DNA from: Alopecurus myosuroides
Taxonomy: Eukaryota > Streptophyta > Magnoliopsida > Poales > Poaceae
Direction of reading: 5' to 3'
Length of the DNA: 64,000 nucleotides
Assembly (NCBI GenBank): GCA_028641055.1
Contig: CM054060.1
Coordinates: forward strand, 239,844,833-239,908,832
Within the stretch, counting starts at the first letter, position 1, and the number at the start of each line of letters is the position of its first letter. Below, piece by piece: positions 1 to 10,246 of the stretch. The notes beneath the pieces are model-generated. The model was not told where the DNA came from, did no database searches, and saw only the letters and a list, made by a program, of their open reading frames with translations. The translations under genes and the position numbers were made by a program.

Positions 1-900
1 CAAGGACCTCAAGCGAGTCTATAATGTTCACCTCTGTCTGTTCAGATGTAACATTGCTCCTCAAGCTGGCAATGTGGATGCCATCCCACTACCAAATTCT
101 GCGCGGTCTGGGACGTTTTAATAACGTTGTGGCTGGGCTCCAAACCGTCGCTAAGGGCAATCCGCGATGGTTTACGCGACGGAGTGAGAACGTTCCTGAT
201 CGACTGTCACAGACGATTCTGTGACGATTAAATGAACACTAATCCGTCGTGAAGTCCGCGACGAAAATTCGACCGTTGTGACCTACTGGCCGGCCCAGCA
301 CAAGGCCCAACAAGGAGCGACGTTTTTTTTCGTCGCAGCGTGTGCACACGTCACATCGTATTTTCCGTTACCCGTTACGGGCGCCGCTGACGTCAGTTCT
401 ACCGTTTCAACATCATCATTTTCTTGACATTTTTAAAACGTCGCGACTGGAAATACCGTTACCTCCTTTTATGATGTCATGGATCCCGTTTTATGACGTC
501 ATAATACGGGCGACGTTTATTTTCTCGTCGTGGGTTCAAGCACTATAGCTGTGCCACGTGGCGCTCTCATAAAGTTCCACGCATACGCTTATTATCGACG
601 TATTTATAACATTGTCCGACGGTGAGACGTTTTAGTTCTTCTTAAGATGTTGCGAATCATGAGCCAGCACGTGGACCAACATGGCATGTCCACGTCGAAA
701 CGCATCCATGACGTGATTTTCCGTCGTGATTTTCATCCAATAAGGTGCCGCCTCGTGGACCTGCCATATAGTAACACGTGTTCTCGTATCCGTAACAGAT
801 CGCATCCGTCGCCAGGTGCTCTGGTGACGTAATCGTGTATCGACGTTTTTCCCGTCGTGGTTCGTAAGGCCGTTTAGCCGTGCGGACGAATTTTAAATTC
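1..900. repeat. Subterminal-like repeats of a transposon end (truncated by window edge)
   Basis: No coding region is convincing here. The stretch is studded with short direct and inverted motifs of the type CGACGTTTTT and CCGTCGTGG, for example near 311-337, 510-531, 716-731 and 839-861. Dense short repeats in both orientations are typical of the subterminal zones of CACTA elements. The adjacent minus-strand En/Spm-type transposase pseudogene (1207-5192) fits this being one end of the same large element. The outer terminus would lie before base 1 and cannot be checked. This is an inference from repeat style and context. Confidence 0.4.
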
Positions 901-960
901 TAGCACTACTAGTTTTCAAAGAAAAGCATACGCAAAAATATGCAGCAAATAAGACTGGTT

Positions 961-1137
961 ACAGCCTCACAAGGGCCACCCGCAGAGGCATGAAAGGCCA
1001 TCTGCAATAGTTCACAGCCTCACAAAGGCCACAAGTAGAGGCATCAAAGGCCATCTGCAATAATTCACAGCCTCACAAGGGCCACCAGCAGAGGCATCGA
1101 ATGCCATCTCCCATAGTTCACAACCTCACAAGGGGCA
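961..1137. repeat. 53-bp tandem repeat, about 3.3 copies
   Basis: Three consecutive 53-bp units start at 961, 1014 and 1067 with ACAGCCTCACAA(A/G)GGCCAC, and a partial fourth runs to about 1137. The units differ by a few substitutions each. The array lies just 3' of the last readable exon of the minus-strand transposase pseudogene and is probably part of the untranslated or internal sequence of that element. No function is evident. Confidence 0.8.
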
Positions 1138-1296
1138 CAAAAGAGCTCACCAAGGGCACCTACCAAAAAGCCACCAAAATACATCACGAAGAGAAACAGT
1201 TTCATATCAGCTACCCAGTTCGCCAGCCGTAGGGTTGTGTTGGGGCGTAGGAAGTGGCTTACCCAGTAGCTCCTGAAGAATGACATTGGATCTATG

Positions 1297-2420
1297 CACT
1301 ACTAGGGAATAGCCTATAGCAGCATCAGGTAGCACCGGCGCACAGGTAAGCAGCCCTGCCAGCGGTAAGTACCACCGGCGCGCCAAATAGGACACCGCCG
1401 GTGCTAGCATTTTACCCCCGGCGCTCGCAGCAACGGGCACGCCGACGCTAAAGGCACGCCACGCCCCACACCTCTGGTTAACATACCCCTGGCGCCCCGC
1501 TTCCCCGCGCGCCGGCTGTAACTGCACTTACCCCCAGCGCGTTGTGGGGCCAGTGCGTCGGCGGTAACCCGACACTTACCCCCGGCGCCCCTGCATGCCT
1601 ACGCGCCGGCGGTAAGTTTTGGAATTTTTCCCTACCCCCCTCCCCCGGACCGCCTTTTTGAGTTTTCGAAAGCAGAAATGAAAATGATAAAATGTTGAAA
1701 AAATAAAATCCTTTAATATGTGGGTAGGATGTACTGTCTAGTTGATATAGAAAATTTGAAATATGTCATTTGACCTTTTATGCAAAATTCAAAAGTAAAC
1801 GTAAAACGGGCATAACTTTTGCATACGGCGTCGAAAAAACGCGTTTAATATATCAAAAAAAATTGTGAGCCTGTGAGGTTTTTTTAGAATCAGCAAATTC
1901 CAAAAGGAAAAAAAAGTTATTTGAGACAGACTAAATTTTCCTACATAATCAAATTAATAAAAAAATTCAAAATTAAAAAAAATAAAAAATGTTTTTTTTC
2001 AGAAAAGATAATAAGGATGTCACATTCGAATTCCTCGTATTCTTCGGATCAATTTAGACATATCGTTTGTCGAATTCGGAAATACGGATTTGTAGATATG
2101 GTGCAATAGTTAAAATGATTGATAGTACTATACGCGGGAAGTTGACCAAAATTGACAAAGAGGACCTAGAATGATAGAGAAAAAATTCAAATAAATTGAA
2201 TATACGTTTTTATTTGTTTTGGAAAAAAAGAAATTTTTAAATAAATTGTTAAAAATTACGAAAAACAATTTTCGAAAAAAATTCTAAATGTTACCGCCGG
2301 CGCGTGGGATATTGGTGCGCCGGCGGTAAGTTTTTTACCGCCGGCGGTAACTATTTACCACCGGCGTGAGCATCGCCGGCGCGCGCCCATGCGCCGGCGG
2401 TAAGCCTTTTCCTAGTAGTG
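1297..2420. mobile_element. Non-autonomous CACTA transposon, complete, TSD ATG
   Basis: The 1124-bp element begins CACTACTAGGGAA and ends with the inverted CCTAGTAGTG. It is flanked by a perfect 3-bp target duplication, ATG (1294-1296 and 2421-2423). Terminal inverted repeats of 10 bp extend imperfectly for about 20 bp. The first ~330 bp and the last ~140 bp hold many copies of a GC-rich motif (CCGGCGGTAA, ACCGGCGC and their complements), the classic subterminal repeats bound by CACTA transposases. The middle (1650-2280) is AT-rich and has no usable reading frame. It is therefore a MITE-like derivative that needs a transposase from elsewhere. It sits in the last exon of the PF03004-like pseudogene. 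Its subterminal motif differs from that of the host element, so it belongs to another family. Confidence 0.93.
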
Positions 2421-2760
2421 ATGTTGAGCCTGGGTATACTCTGCAGATTATTTTTGAATGTCATCCAGTTCTTGTATGCGGGCGATCCTGTCTGCATCAG
2501 CCTGATCCCTGGTTGCCTTCAGCTCCATGACAAGTTCCTTCTTCGTGCTTATCTCATAGTTAAGCTGACGCTAGAGCTCAAGCTTTGTTGCTCTAAATCG
2601 GGTGGTTGTCACGCCTATGTTCTTTAGGAACGCAGGCTTTCGCTGGCCCTGCCCGAGCACCTCAGCGACAGCTTCGGCGGCACACAGAGGTGGCCTGACA
2701 GTGCCCCCCTCCCCCGGCGAAGGTGGCGCCATCTTTGCTTCCATTTCAGCCTAAAAAGCA

Positions 2761-3340
2761 TGCAAAAGGACAAGATGAGATAGCAGCTGAACTAGCTCAT
2801 AAGGAACATTGGTATGAATATAAGATGACAAGTATACATAAGCTAGCAGATGACAAGCAATTAAACACGCATGTACATTACTAGCGACAAGCGTAGATAA
2901 ATTAGTTGACGACAAGGATGTACATGACTTGACAAAGCTCAGAGTTCACACAGAGTTGATTACACGCGCTGCGGCATACATCTTAGCCAAAGTAGTTTTT
3001 AGGGGACATAGATGATGGAAAAACAGGCATCCGACAAACATAGATGAAAATAGCACACGACAAGCATGTACAGAACATAGATTAAAATAGCAGATGGCAA
3101 GCAAGTTAAAGCATGCGTGTACATGAACTAGCAGATGACAAGCAAGTTAAAGCATGCATGTACATGAACTAGAAGATGACAATCATGGGTGAAATAGCTG
3201 ATGACAGAAGTTTGCAGCATAATTCACAAAGGGAAAGTGTCCTACAAGAATCTATTGAGGTAAAATATTGATTACAGAGATGTAAAGAATTCTGAGGGCT
3301 TACAATTGCTTTTTTCACAGGCGAAGGGTATGTTCAATCC
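2761..3340. repeat. Intron of the transposase pseudogene with degenerate ~41-bp repeats
   Basis: This non-coding stretch lies between two recognisable exons of the minus-strand pseudogene. It contains two adjacent 41-bp units at 3089-3129 and 3130-3170 (AGCAGATGRCAAGCAAGTTA start) that differ at two positions. Looser copies of the same AGCAGATGACAAGC...ACATG theme lie near 2845-2930 and 3050-3085. I see no gene in it. Confidence 0.65.
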
Positions 3341-5192
3341 ACCTTATTTATGTGTGTAGCTTTGAACAGTTGAACTGCATCTTGATCCTTGTCGCAATAA
3401 ATCTCATATCTCCGAGAACCCGTATGAGCAGGGTACATGACACAGCCTCTGCTTTGTGCAACTTTCAGACAGGTTGTCTACACAAACAAAGTATGAAGTA
3501 TTATCAACAATCATGGTTATAGAATTGATGCAATAGCCGTTCGAGTGAGCAAAGACACATACCCGTTTCTTGGCTGAGCCCTAGCTGGCTAGTAAAGTTT
3601 TTCATTAAGCATCTCCAACCTTCTCTATTGGTGGAGCTTTAGGAAAAACCTTACTCTTGTCTTTGACGCTGTCCCAATACTCCTTCTTCAAAACATGACG
3701 CATGCGCTTTGTACGGCTCTGGAGATGCATTTCAAGAGAGGACACGATATTGGGGTCATCGAGGTCCATCAGAAACTATGACTGAAACAAAAGAAATAGC
3801 ATACTTCAGTTTTATGAACAGCAGTGGACAGAACTGGGAATTAAGAGTTACAAAACTTACAGCCACATGCATGGCCAGCAAAGGCTTTAAATATGTCGTG
3901 CCTTTTCTTGTACTGCTTCCAATGGAGAAAGACGGGGACAAACTCCTTGGCTGCAATTAAACATGCAGTGTCATACATGGCACTAATCTTATCGTCAGCT
4001 GGCCTAGTACATCCAGGAGGAATAACTATTCTGATCATCTTTCCTCTGGACATCCTGTCCAGCCCCTTTCCCATGTTTATTCCCCTTTCAAACCCACCTC
4101 CACCACTTATAGTGATGTCTCCGGGTTGATTATCTAAAAAAATGTGGCCGCGCTAGAGTTAGTGTTCTGCATTTCGGATTTAATTCTGGAAATGGATAGC
4201 ACAGTTCTGCAATATGTTACCTTCCTGGCACAAGTGATGCCGATCTTTAGACCATGGGTCAGAAACCAGTGCCTCGGAGTTGGCATCTACCTCCGCGACT
4301 TGGGAACCTTGCCCCTCTTGTTGGAATGGTGGGAGCTCAACTTGGGAACCTGGCAGCTGGCCAACGAGAAGATCCTGCCCGTATTGGGTGTGTGTCTCCT
4401 CGCGGTGGTCAGCTGCATCCTTGTATTGGGCAGCTTCCAGATGTACATGGGCAAGTGTCTGCTTGTTTTGGGCAGATTCCTGCTGGCCAAGTTAGGGAGT
4501 TTCCTCCTGGACTTGGGGAGCTTCCTGCAGGACTTGGGGAGCTTCCAGCTCGAGTAGGGCAGCTGCCTTCTCGGTCACCACAGCTACCACCTTGGTTTGG
4601 ACCGGAGCTGGCTGCTTGTGTTCGACATCTGCCGTCTTGTCATTGTCAAATGGCTTCTCAGGAGGCTTAGATGGCTTCTTGTTCCCGGGTGGTGGTGTCC
4701 TGACTGGATCTGTGGGCTGTTTCTGCAAACTCGTACTCCTTGTTGGGCCCGTTCTGGGTACGGAAACTGCCAGTGCAATCTTCTGAATATTTTTATCTCT
4801 TGTCGGAGTAACAGGTGATGTGTTGTCAGATTTGTCGGCACAGACACGCTTATTGCCAGTCAAGGAGTTGCCACTTGGAGGCATCTGCCCCTTACCGGAT
4901 GCCTTCTTGACTCTGAGTTTCCTAGCCTGCACAGTTCACATGTACATATCAATGGGGATGGTAGAACAACATATATGTAAATGCAGTAATTAGGCCGCCA
5001 GTCCCACACGAGATAACTAAATATCACCTTCACTGCTGAGCTATCATGAAAGGGTGTTGAGCTAGAAGGTAAGGGTTCAGCTTCTTCAGTGAAGTCTTCC
5101 TCCCCTCGAGGATCATACTTGGATCCAGAGTTTTCCTTCATGCTCTTTTTAGGGGAGAGTACGGTCGGGCTTGCAAGAGCACGTGCTAGTAT

Positions 5193-5647
5193 TGATGAGG
5201 GGATAGTAACCCGGTATCCCAACTCCCAGGTGTGACCCGGCCCAAACGGCGGCTGGACCGAAGCCGGCTAAAGACAAAGAAACTTCTGGAAGGCCCAGGA
5301 CATGTAACGTTCGTGACCCGGATTGTGGGTTGCGGTAAGGAAAGTTAGGGTTTGTGTATAGAGTTCGAGTAGGACTCAGGAGGCGCTTTGTAAAGGCAAG
5401 CCAAGGGGGGTATGAGTGCTATATAAACCAACCCCTAGGCTTAGCCTCAGAGAGATTCGAGTCATAGTTGTAACACCCGGTATCGAGTATCCAGTATAAT
5501 CATATCGAGATCCGGCGAGTTCCTTTCCGGTTCTTAGATTGCTTTCGCCATGTTCCCCTTCGAGCTAAACCCTCTCCCGAATACCTGTGTCGACTTGCCC
5601 CAAGATCAGTTACCCCAGGTAACGTCTGCCGTGATTATCCCACGACA
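5193..5647 (+). repeat. Tat-1 5' LTR (455 bp)
   Basis: It starts TGATGAGGGG and ends CCCACGACA, so it has TG...CA termini. It repeats without visible difference at 14640-15094. A TATATAAA box lies at 5420-5427, so transcription should start around 5450. The LTR lies within the upstream portion of the minus-strand transposase pseudogene, where the five bases AGTAT are duplicated. The Gag reading frame is already open inside the LTR from an ATG at 5550. Confidence 0.95.
5420..5427 (+). promoter_or_regulatory. TATA box of the Tat-1 5' LTR
   Basis: TATATAAA sits 227 bp inside the LTR, followed by a C/T-rich stretch suitable as an initiator. The identical copy in the 3' LTR is at 14867-14874. A start 25-35 bp downstream would place R near 5450. 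This is the only strong TATA motif in the LTR on this strand. Confidence 0.7.
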
Positions 5648-8600
5648 GTTGGCGCCCACCGTGGGGCCTGCGTCCAAAGGTGTTTACATCACGGGAGAAG
5701 CTCGGAAGAGCATGAAGAACATCATCGTCGGAGAAATCTACGTCAACAGCAAAGGAGAGAAGATGGTAGACGATTCTGGCTGGGGGCCAGAGTCAGATCG
5801 CCTTGAAACCGGATCCATCGTGACAGTCGGCAGCGTCAACGTCTTCGTCGGTGTGGTATGTACTTCCAGTTCGAATTATGATAATATTGGATCTGATTCT
5901 GTGTCAGGAGAAGACATGTATGTCCGATCGGAAAAGGAAGAGTCGATTGGAACAACGGGTCAGATGGAGAGGGAAGATGATACCGAGTCTATACGGGATT
6001 TGTCGGAGGATCGATATGAAAGGGGAAACAGTGAGGAAGAACAGTACGAATCTACACCGGGCATCATGCGCCGGGTTGCGGTCTATGCGGCTCCCGCGAC
6101 CAATCTCAATCAAGAAAACGCGGCCGCGGCGCCAGCCGGGGCGGTTCAGGCAGCGGCCCAGCAGCAAGGAGTAGTTGACCCGGTCTTGGCCCAGGTCGAT
6201 GGAGAGTCGGCGTCTGTCACCAGTCGCCCAGCAGACGAGGAGCGACACGCAAATATGTTCGGGTTCCAAGCAAACCGGACACCGGGGGCGGGCCCCTCAA
6301 ACCCGCGTCACCCGGCTCTGTTTGATAATAATTTGATTTTGGACCCCACAGTCTTGGCCACAGTTATCACCCCAGAAAACGCGGCAGAGCGTGTAAGAGA
6401 CCTGGACGTGGCTCGTCGTGCATTGGAGCAGCAAAGAAGGCAAGTGGAAGCAGAAAGGCAGGGGATGGTCGCGCGGCAGCGCGAATTGGATGACCGAGAG
6501 ACCCGGCTCCGGGAGGAAACGACAAGGATGCACCAAAGGCACCGAACTATACTGCCGGCAACAGGAGGGGTTATTAACCCGACTGCCCTGGTGTTCACGC
6601 CTCAAGATCAGCCGATTCCACCGACGAACCAAGGGACCATACCGCGACCTTCAACGGGAGCACATCCGGTAAACGCGCCAGCTGGGTTACCTTTGCCACA
6701 GACAGGGGCGACAGCCGGCAATACCATGCCGCCACCACCATCACGATTCCGCACACCATCAGGTCATTACAACAATCCCATGGACAACGTGTACGCAGCA
6801 ACGCTCGCATTAAACCAGATTCCTGTGGGAGACTCGCCTCATGCGGAAGGAACCCGACGAGCAATCGATCTGCTACACACCGCGGTAGCACAGCAAGCCA
6901 ATTATCCGGATCATAGAAGCGGGATGCATGGGACGCCGTACGCCAGTCAGCAACAGGGCAATGTTCAAACAAGTGCGGCACAACGAAGGGAAGAGCAGCA
7001 GCAAATGCCGCCTCCACCGCGTATCCAGACAGTACCAGTAGTATCAGCAGCGCAGGCGGTGGTGGACAGTTCCAGAGCCAGAAGAGCCGGGGCCGGATCT
7101 GCTGGGCGCGAATTGCCGGTGGCGCCACGCCTCGAGGCACCCCCAGCCGGGTCACGCGCCTCCCGGGTAAGACCACCCCCAACCACCCTGGCGGGACCCA
7201 AGTGCCTCTCGGACGATATCAGGGCAGAACCTTACCCGGAGAAGTTTAAAGAACCGGGGAAAGTAGTAAATTATGAGCCAACAATGGATCCAGAAACGTG
7301 GCTGAGCAGCTATGAGATGGCAATGTCAATTCGCAACGCATCCGAGAATCTCCAAGCCAAATTCATGTACTTAATGATGTCAGAGGGAGCAGCAAAGTTA
7401 TGGTTCACCAATCTACCGGAAAAATCGATCAAATCGTGGGAGGAGCTAAAGACCGCATTTATCAAGCACTTTCATGGGACATGCAGAAAGTTATTTACTA
7501 TTGATGATTTAGAAAGATGCGTTCAGAAGAAAGGAGAGTCAGCACGCAGCTGGGTACGCCGGGTTATGGAGATACTCCACTCGTCTACGGATATCCAGCC
7601 TAAGGATGCGCTACAGGCTATGGCAAAAACATGTAAGTATGTTCCTTTAGTGCAAAAGCTAACTCGCATGAAATCTAGTAGGAATGCAGCGGAGGTTACA
7701 ATGGGAGAGTTAATGGATGCGTGCAACAAACACGCTGCAACGGATACCACAGAGGAGGAAGTTGATGACAAGAAAGCAAAAGCAAACACAAGTAGCAGTG
7801 GGAAAACCGGCAATGGATCGGCACCAAACAATAATGGAAGTAGCCAAAACAAGCGCCCGTTTGAAGGGAATTCCGAGTTTGTAGCCAATACGGAGGCCGG
7901 GTCTTCAAGACCTAGATCCGAAGGGAATTTTAATACTGGAAATCACAATGGGGGACACTACCAAGGACCTCCAAGACCAAGCAACAGTTGGGACATATTT
8001 AGGATGGCGTGCCCGAAGCATAGCAGGAATGGCAAGCCGGCCAATCATTCATTGGAGCAATGTGCCGACTTACAAAGGTGGAAGAACGAGGAAGTGAACA
8101 GAGCCATGCGAGGTGCAGGCCGAGGAGGAGGCCCGGGCCTAGGTGGAAATTTGGGCAACGGACCGCCCCCAGCCGGCAACCCGCCAGCTGGAAATCAAGG
8201 TAACAATCAAGGGGGAGCGGGAGGTTTTCAAGCTAACCCCAAACAGCTGGGTCAATATCATGTGCACACTACGGGAGGCTCCAACAAGGATAAGAAGATA
8301 CTGAAACAAGCAGTTAATTCGGTCTCTTCCGCTGTTCCAAGGTATTTGAGGTGGTCGGAGCAAGAGGTAACATGGAGCAGGAAGGATCACCCGGACAGAA
8401 TTGATCACCCGGGAGTCTTAGCTTTGGTAGTGGCACCACAGGTCAACGGCTACGAGCTGAAAAAAGTCTTGATGGATGGAGGAAGTAGTATCAATATCCT
8501 GTACTGGGAAACTTTTCTGCGTATGGGCTTAAAGGAATCGCAGCTGCAAAAAAGTACAACAGTTTTTCACGGGATAGTGCCAGGTCATTCGGCATGCCCC

Positions 8601-9185
8601 GAAGGAAAAGTGGCACTGGAAGTAGCTTTCGGGGAGTCAAAGGACAATTATCGAGTCGAGTGGCTTACCTTTGAGGTAGTAAAGTTGCGCAGTCCTTATC
8701 ATGCATTGTTTGGAAGGCCGGCTTATGCCAAGTTCATGGCGAGACCGTGTTATGTATACCTACAACTGAAAATCCCGGGTCCCAAGAAGACCATTACAAT
8801 ACACGGAAACCGAGATATAGCAGCTGAGTGTGATGAGGGAGACGCGGCAATGGCCGAGCAAGCCTGTAGGAAGGAAGAGCTCAAACATTACCGTTCCCAG
8901 GTAGACCTAGAAGAGAGGACAACGTCAAAAAAGCCAACTCCCGAGGGGGACAAAGCAAAAGTTAGGGCAGAACAAAACCCTAAGATGGTAGGCTTCATCA
9001 GGAGCGATACTTTCAAAACTCTCAGCAGGGAAGAAGAAGACGTACCACCATCCGCAGCTGATCACGTTTCAAGGGCGATATACCCGGATTGGCTAGCAAA
9101 TCCGGTACTCATTACGAAAGGGCATAGCAAGTGGAGAATGCGCATCGGCCGTACCAACACGAGGCCGACTCTCGAGAATAACTAA
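5550..9185 (+). CDS. Gag-protease polyprotein of Tat-1, ending at the start of RT
   Basis: This 1211-residue frame is uninterrupted. Residues 1-33 are encoded in the LTR and across the PBS, so the natural start may be further in, for example the Met at 5712. Residues about 278-332 form a charged coiled coil. About 555-700 are the capsid domain (Retrotrans_gag; around WFTNLPEKSIKSWEELKTAF). A zinc-knuckle-like CX2HX8HX4C lies at 821-838. The aspartic protease active site is DGGSS near residue 975, with FGRPAYAKFMA about 85 residues later. The frame then reaches PDWLANPVL, the first conserved RT block, at about residue 1180, and ends 30 residues later in unrelated sequence. Everything from RT to integrase is therefore deleted. 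The product could form particles and process itself but could not reverse transcribe. Intactness over 3.6 kb fits the identical LTRs. Confidence 0.9.
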   Translation: MFPFELNPLPNTCVDLPQDQLPQVTSAVIIPRQLAPTVGPASKGVYITGEARKSMKNIIVGEIYVNSKGEKMVDDSGWGPESDRLETGSIVTVGSVNVFVGVVCTSSSNYDNIGSDSVSGEDMYVRSEKEESIGTTGQMEREDDTESIRDLSEDRYERGNSEEEQYESTPGIMRRVAVYAAPATNLNQENAAAAPAGAVQAAAQQQGVVDPVLAQVDGESASVTSRPADEERHANMFGFQANRTPGAGPSNPRHPALFDNNLILDPTVLATVITPENAAERVRDLDVARRALEQQRRQVEAERQGMVARQRELDDRETRLREETTRMHQRHRTILPATGGVINPTALVFTPQDQPIPPTNQGTIPRPSTGAHPVNAPAGLPLPQTGATAGNTMPPPPSRFRTPSGHYNNPMDNVYAATLALNQIPVGDSPHAEGTRRAIDLLHTAVAQQANYPDHRSGMHGTPYASQQQGNVQTSAAQRREEQQQMPPPPRIQTVPVVSAAQAVVDSSRARRAGAGSAGRELPVAPRLEAPPAGSRASRVRPPPTTLAGPKCLSDDIRAEPYPEKFKEPGKVVNYEPTMDPETWLSSYEMAMSIRNASENLQAKFMYLMMSEGAAKLWFTNLPEKSIKSWEELKTAFIKHFHGTCRKLFTIDDLERCVQKKGESARSWVRRVMEILHSSTDIQPKDALQAMAKTCKYVPLVQKLTRMKSSRNAAEVTMGELMDACNKHAATDTTEEEVDDKKAKANTSSSGKTGNGSAPNNNGSSQNKRPFEGNSEFVANTEAGSSRPRSEGNFNTGNHNGGHYQGPPRPSNSWDIFRMACPKHSRNGKPANHSLEQCADLQRWKNEEVNRAMRGAGRGGGPGLGGNLGNGPPPAGNPPAGNQGNNQGGAGGFQANPKQLGQYHVHTTGGSNKDKKILKQAVNSVSSAVPRYLRWSEQEVTWSRKDHPDRIDHPGVLALVVAPQVNGYELKKVLMDGGSSINILYWETFLRMGLKESQLQKSTTVFHGIVPGHSACPEGKVALEVAFGESKDNYRVEWLTFEVVKLRSPYHALFGRPAYAKFMARPCYVYLQLKIPGPKKTITIHGNRDIAAECDEGDAAMAEQACRKEELKHYRSQVDLEERTTSKKPTPEGDKAKVRAEQNPKMVGFIRSDTFKTLSREEEDVPPSAADHVSRAIYPDWLANPVLITKGHSKWRMRIGRTNTRPTLENN
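5650..5667 (+). promoter_or_regulatory. Tat-1 primer binding site
   Basis: TGGCGCCCACCGTGGGGC begins 2 bp after the end of the 5' LTR. Such TGGCGCCCA sites are typical of plant Ty3/gypsy elements and pair with the 3' end of a tRNA. A lysine tRNA is the likely partner, but I infer this from memory of plant tRNA 3' ends and cannot check it here. The site lies inside the open Gag frame that starts in the LTR. Confidence 0.8.
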
Positions 9186-10246
9186 AGCAGTGTAAGGGGC
9201 GGCAGGTTTCATACGCACTCTTTTCCTATCCAGGGTACCTAAGGGGACTGGAAGGTTTTTAATGAGGCGGCCTGCTGATTTAAAAAAAAAAAAAAGAAGA
9301 AGTTTCTTTCAATAAAAGAAGATGTTCTCGAGTCGTATCATGGTCTTTGCTTCAGTTACAAGTAAGTAACATTGTTATTATCAATACATCAGTATCATCG
9401 AAATACATTGCGTGAATATAGGTCTCCGGGGGGTGATCTGCTTCAATAAGTAATCACAAACCCGGAGACCCGGCCATGATGCCTATGAGTTATGGGGGCT
9501 GATTACTCGTAGAAACGGGTGCGGCTACAATCCTATAACTGGACGAAGGAGCCAAATTTCTTGATTATTCTTACTTAAGCTCGATGTGACTCGCGCTAAA
9601 GTGGCATGATCTGTTCACGTACGATTACAATCAAACTATGCAGCCCAATGGGGCTTGCTTGATCTTGTTTTTCGTATAGATGCAACGACATGGTATCCAC
9701 GCGAAAGCCGGCTTACAGTACAAGATAATCAAAAGGGTCATCTAAACCACAAGTCCATGCAGAGTATAAGGCTAAAAAAGCCGGAAACTCAACAAGTATT
9801 AAGCATGACTTCAGTATTTATGTGAACAGCTATTGGTATTCAGCTTGGTAAACAGCAGTATGTCATCTGAGAAAGGCCACGCCCCCATAGCTCGTACTTT
9901 GGGTCATGGGGACTGGGGACTTCGAAACAGAAACAAACTGTTTAACTACCAAAGCCTGTAAGCCTCAATTTCCGAGTATTGGGGACTTAAAGAAAAGTTC
10001 ATCTATCAAAACCTACGATACTCGGTCAGCCGAGTCTCAAAAGGAAATTGAAAACAAAAATTCAAAGTATCGAGAATAAGCTTATACGTAACACGAGGAT
10101 CGAGATTATCAAAAGCCAGGGGAGGCAAAGAGTTATCATAAGTTAACAAGCATACAGTCATAGTATCAGCACCAATGGTGCACAGGCGCACCACAAAAAA
10201 AATATATCATATCAGCCTCGAGAAACGCAAAGCACTAGGTAGCATC
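9186..10246. other. Tat-1 internal non-coding spacer between convergent reading frames
   Basis: No gene is visible. The stretch lies between the end of the sense Gag-protease frame and the end of the antisense gene, where the missing pol would have been. It has a poly-A run at 9283-9296 and a strong hairpin at 9421-9470, annotated separately. It probably carries the 3' ends and polyadenylation signals of both convergent transcripts. Confidence 0.6.
9421..9470. other. Perfect 10-bp inverted repeat (hairpin) in the Tat-1 spacer
   Basis: GGTCTCCGGG at 9421-9430 is the exact reverse complement of CCCGGAGACC at 9461-9470. The 30-nt loop contains a weaker TGAT/ATCA pairing. The GC-rich stem lies midway between the end of the sense frame and the end of the antisense frame. 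It could be a transcript-end or packaging structure, but the sequence alone shows only the inverted repeat. Confidence 0.7.

Larger units (their letters stand above)
1207..5192 (-). pseudogene. En/Spm (CACTA)-type transposase gene, Transposase_24-like, degenerate
   Basis: Minus-strand exons can be followed by eye. One near 5187-5035 is acidic (around EEDFTEEAEPLPSSST). One at about 4930-4223 is Pro- and Gln-rich. One at about 4130-3860 contains PPGCTRPADDKISAMYDTAC and HWKQYKKRHDIFKAF. One at about 3780-3590 contains EMHLQSRTKRMRHVLKKEYW. One at about 3470-3340 contains the hallmark AHTGSRRYEI. Further ones near 2760-2420 encode a coiled-coil tail ending near 1207. The order of a basic RP-rich block, a WK block, an R/K helix, a TGSR(S)(Y/F) motif and a coiled coil matches plant Ptta/En/Spm proteins (PF03004). 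Donor and acceptor dinucleotides flank several exons. In-frame stops occur in the Gln-rich exon (near 4492), after the R/K helix and in the coiled coil, so the gene is dead. It is also split by a CACTA insertion at 1297-2420 and by Tat-1 at 5193. Sequence past Tat-1 (about 15100-15140) continues the same reading frame. Exon edges are approximate. Confidence 0.72.

Noticed and set aside
4144..4557. Plus-strand frame rich in LGSFLLDLG repeats at the transposase pseudogene
   Set aside because: It is the complement of a Gln/Pro-rich exon read on the minus strand. The minus-strand reading connects with PF03004-like exons and the plus-strand reading does not.
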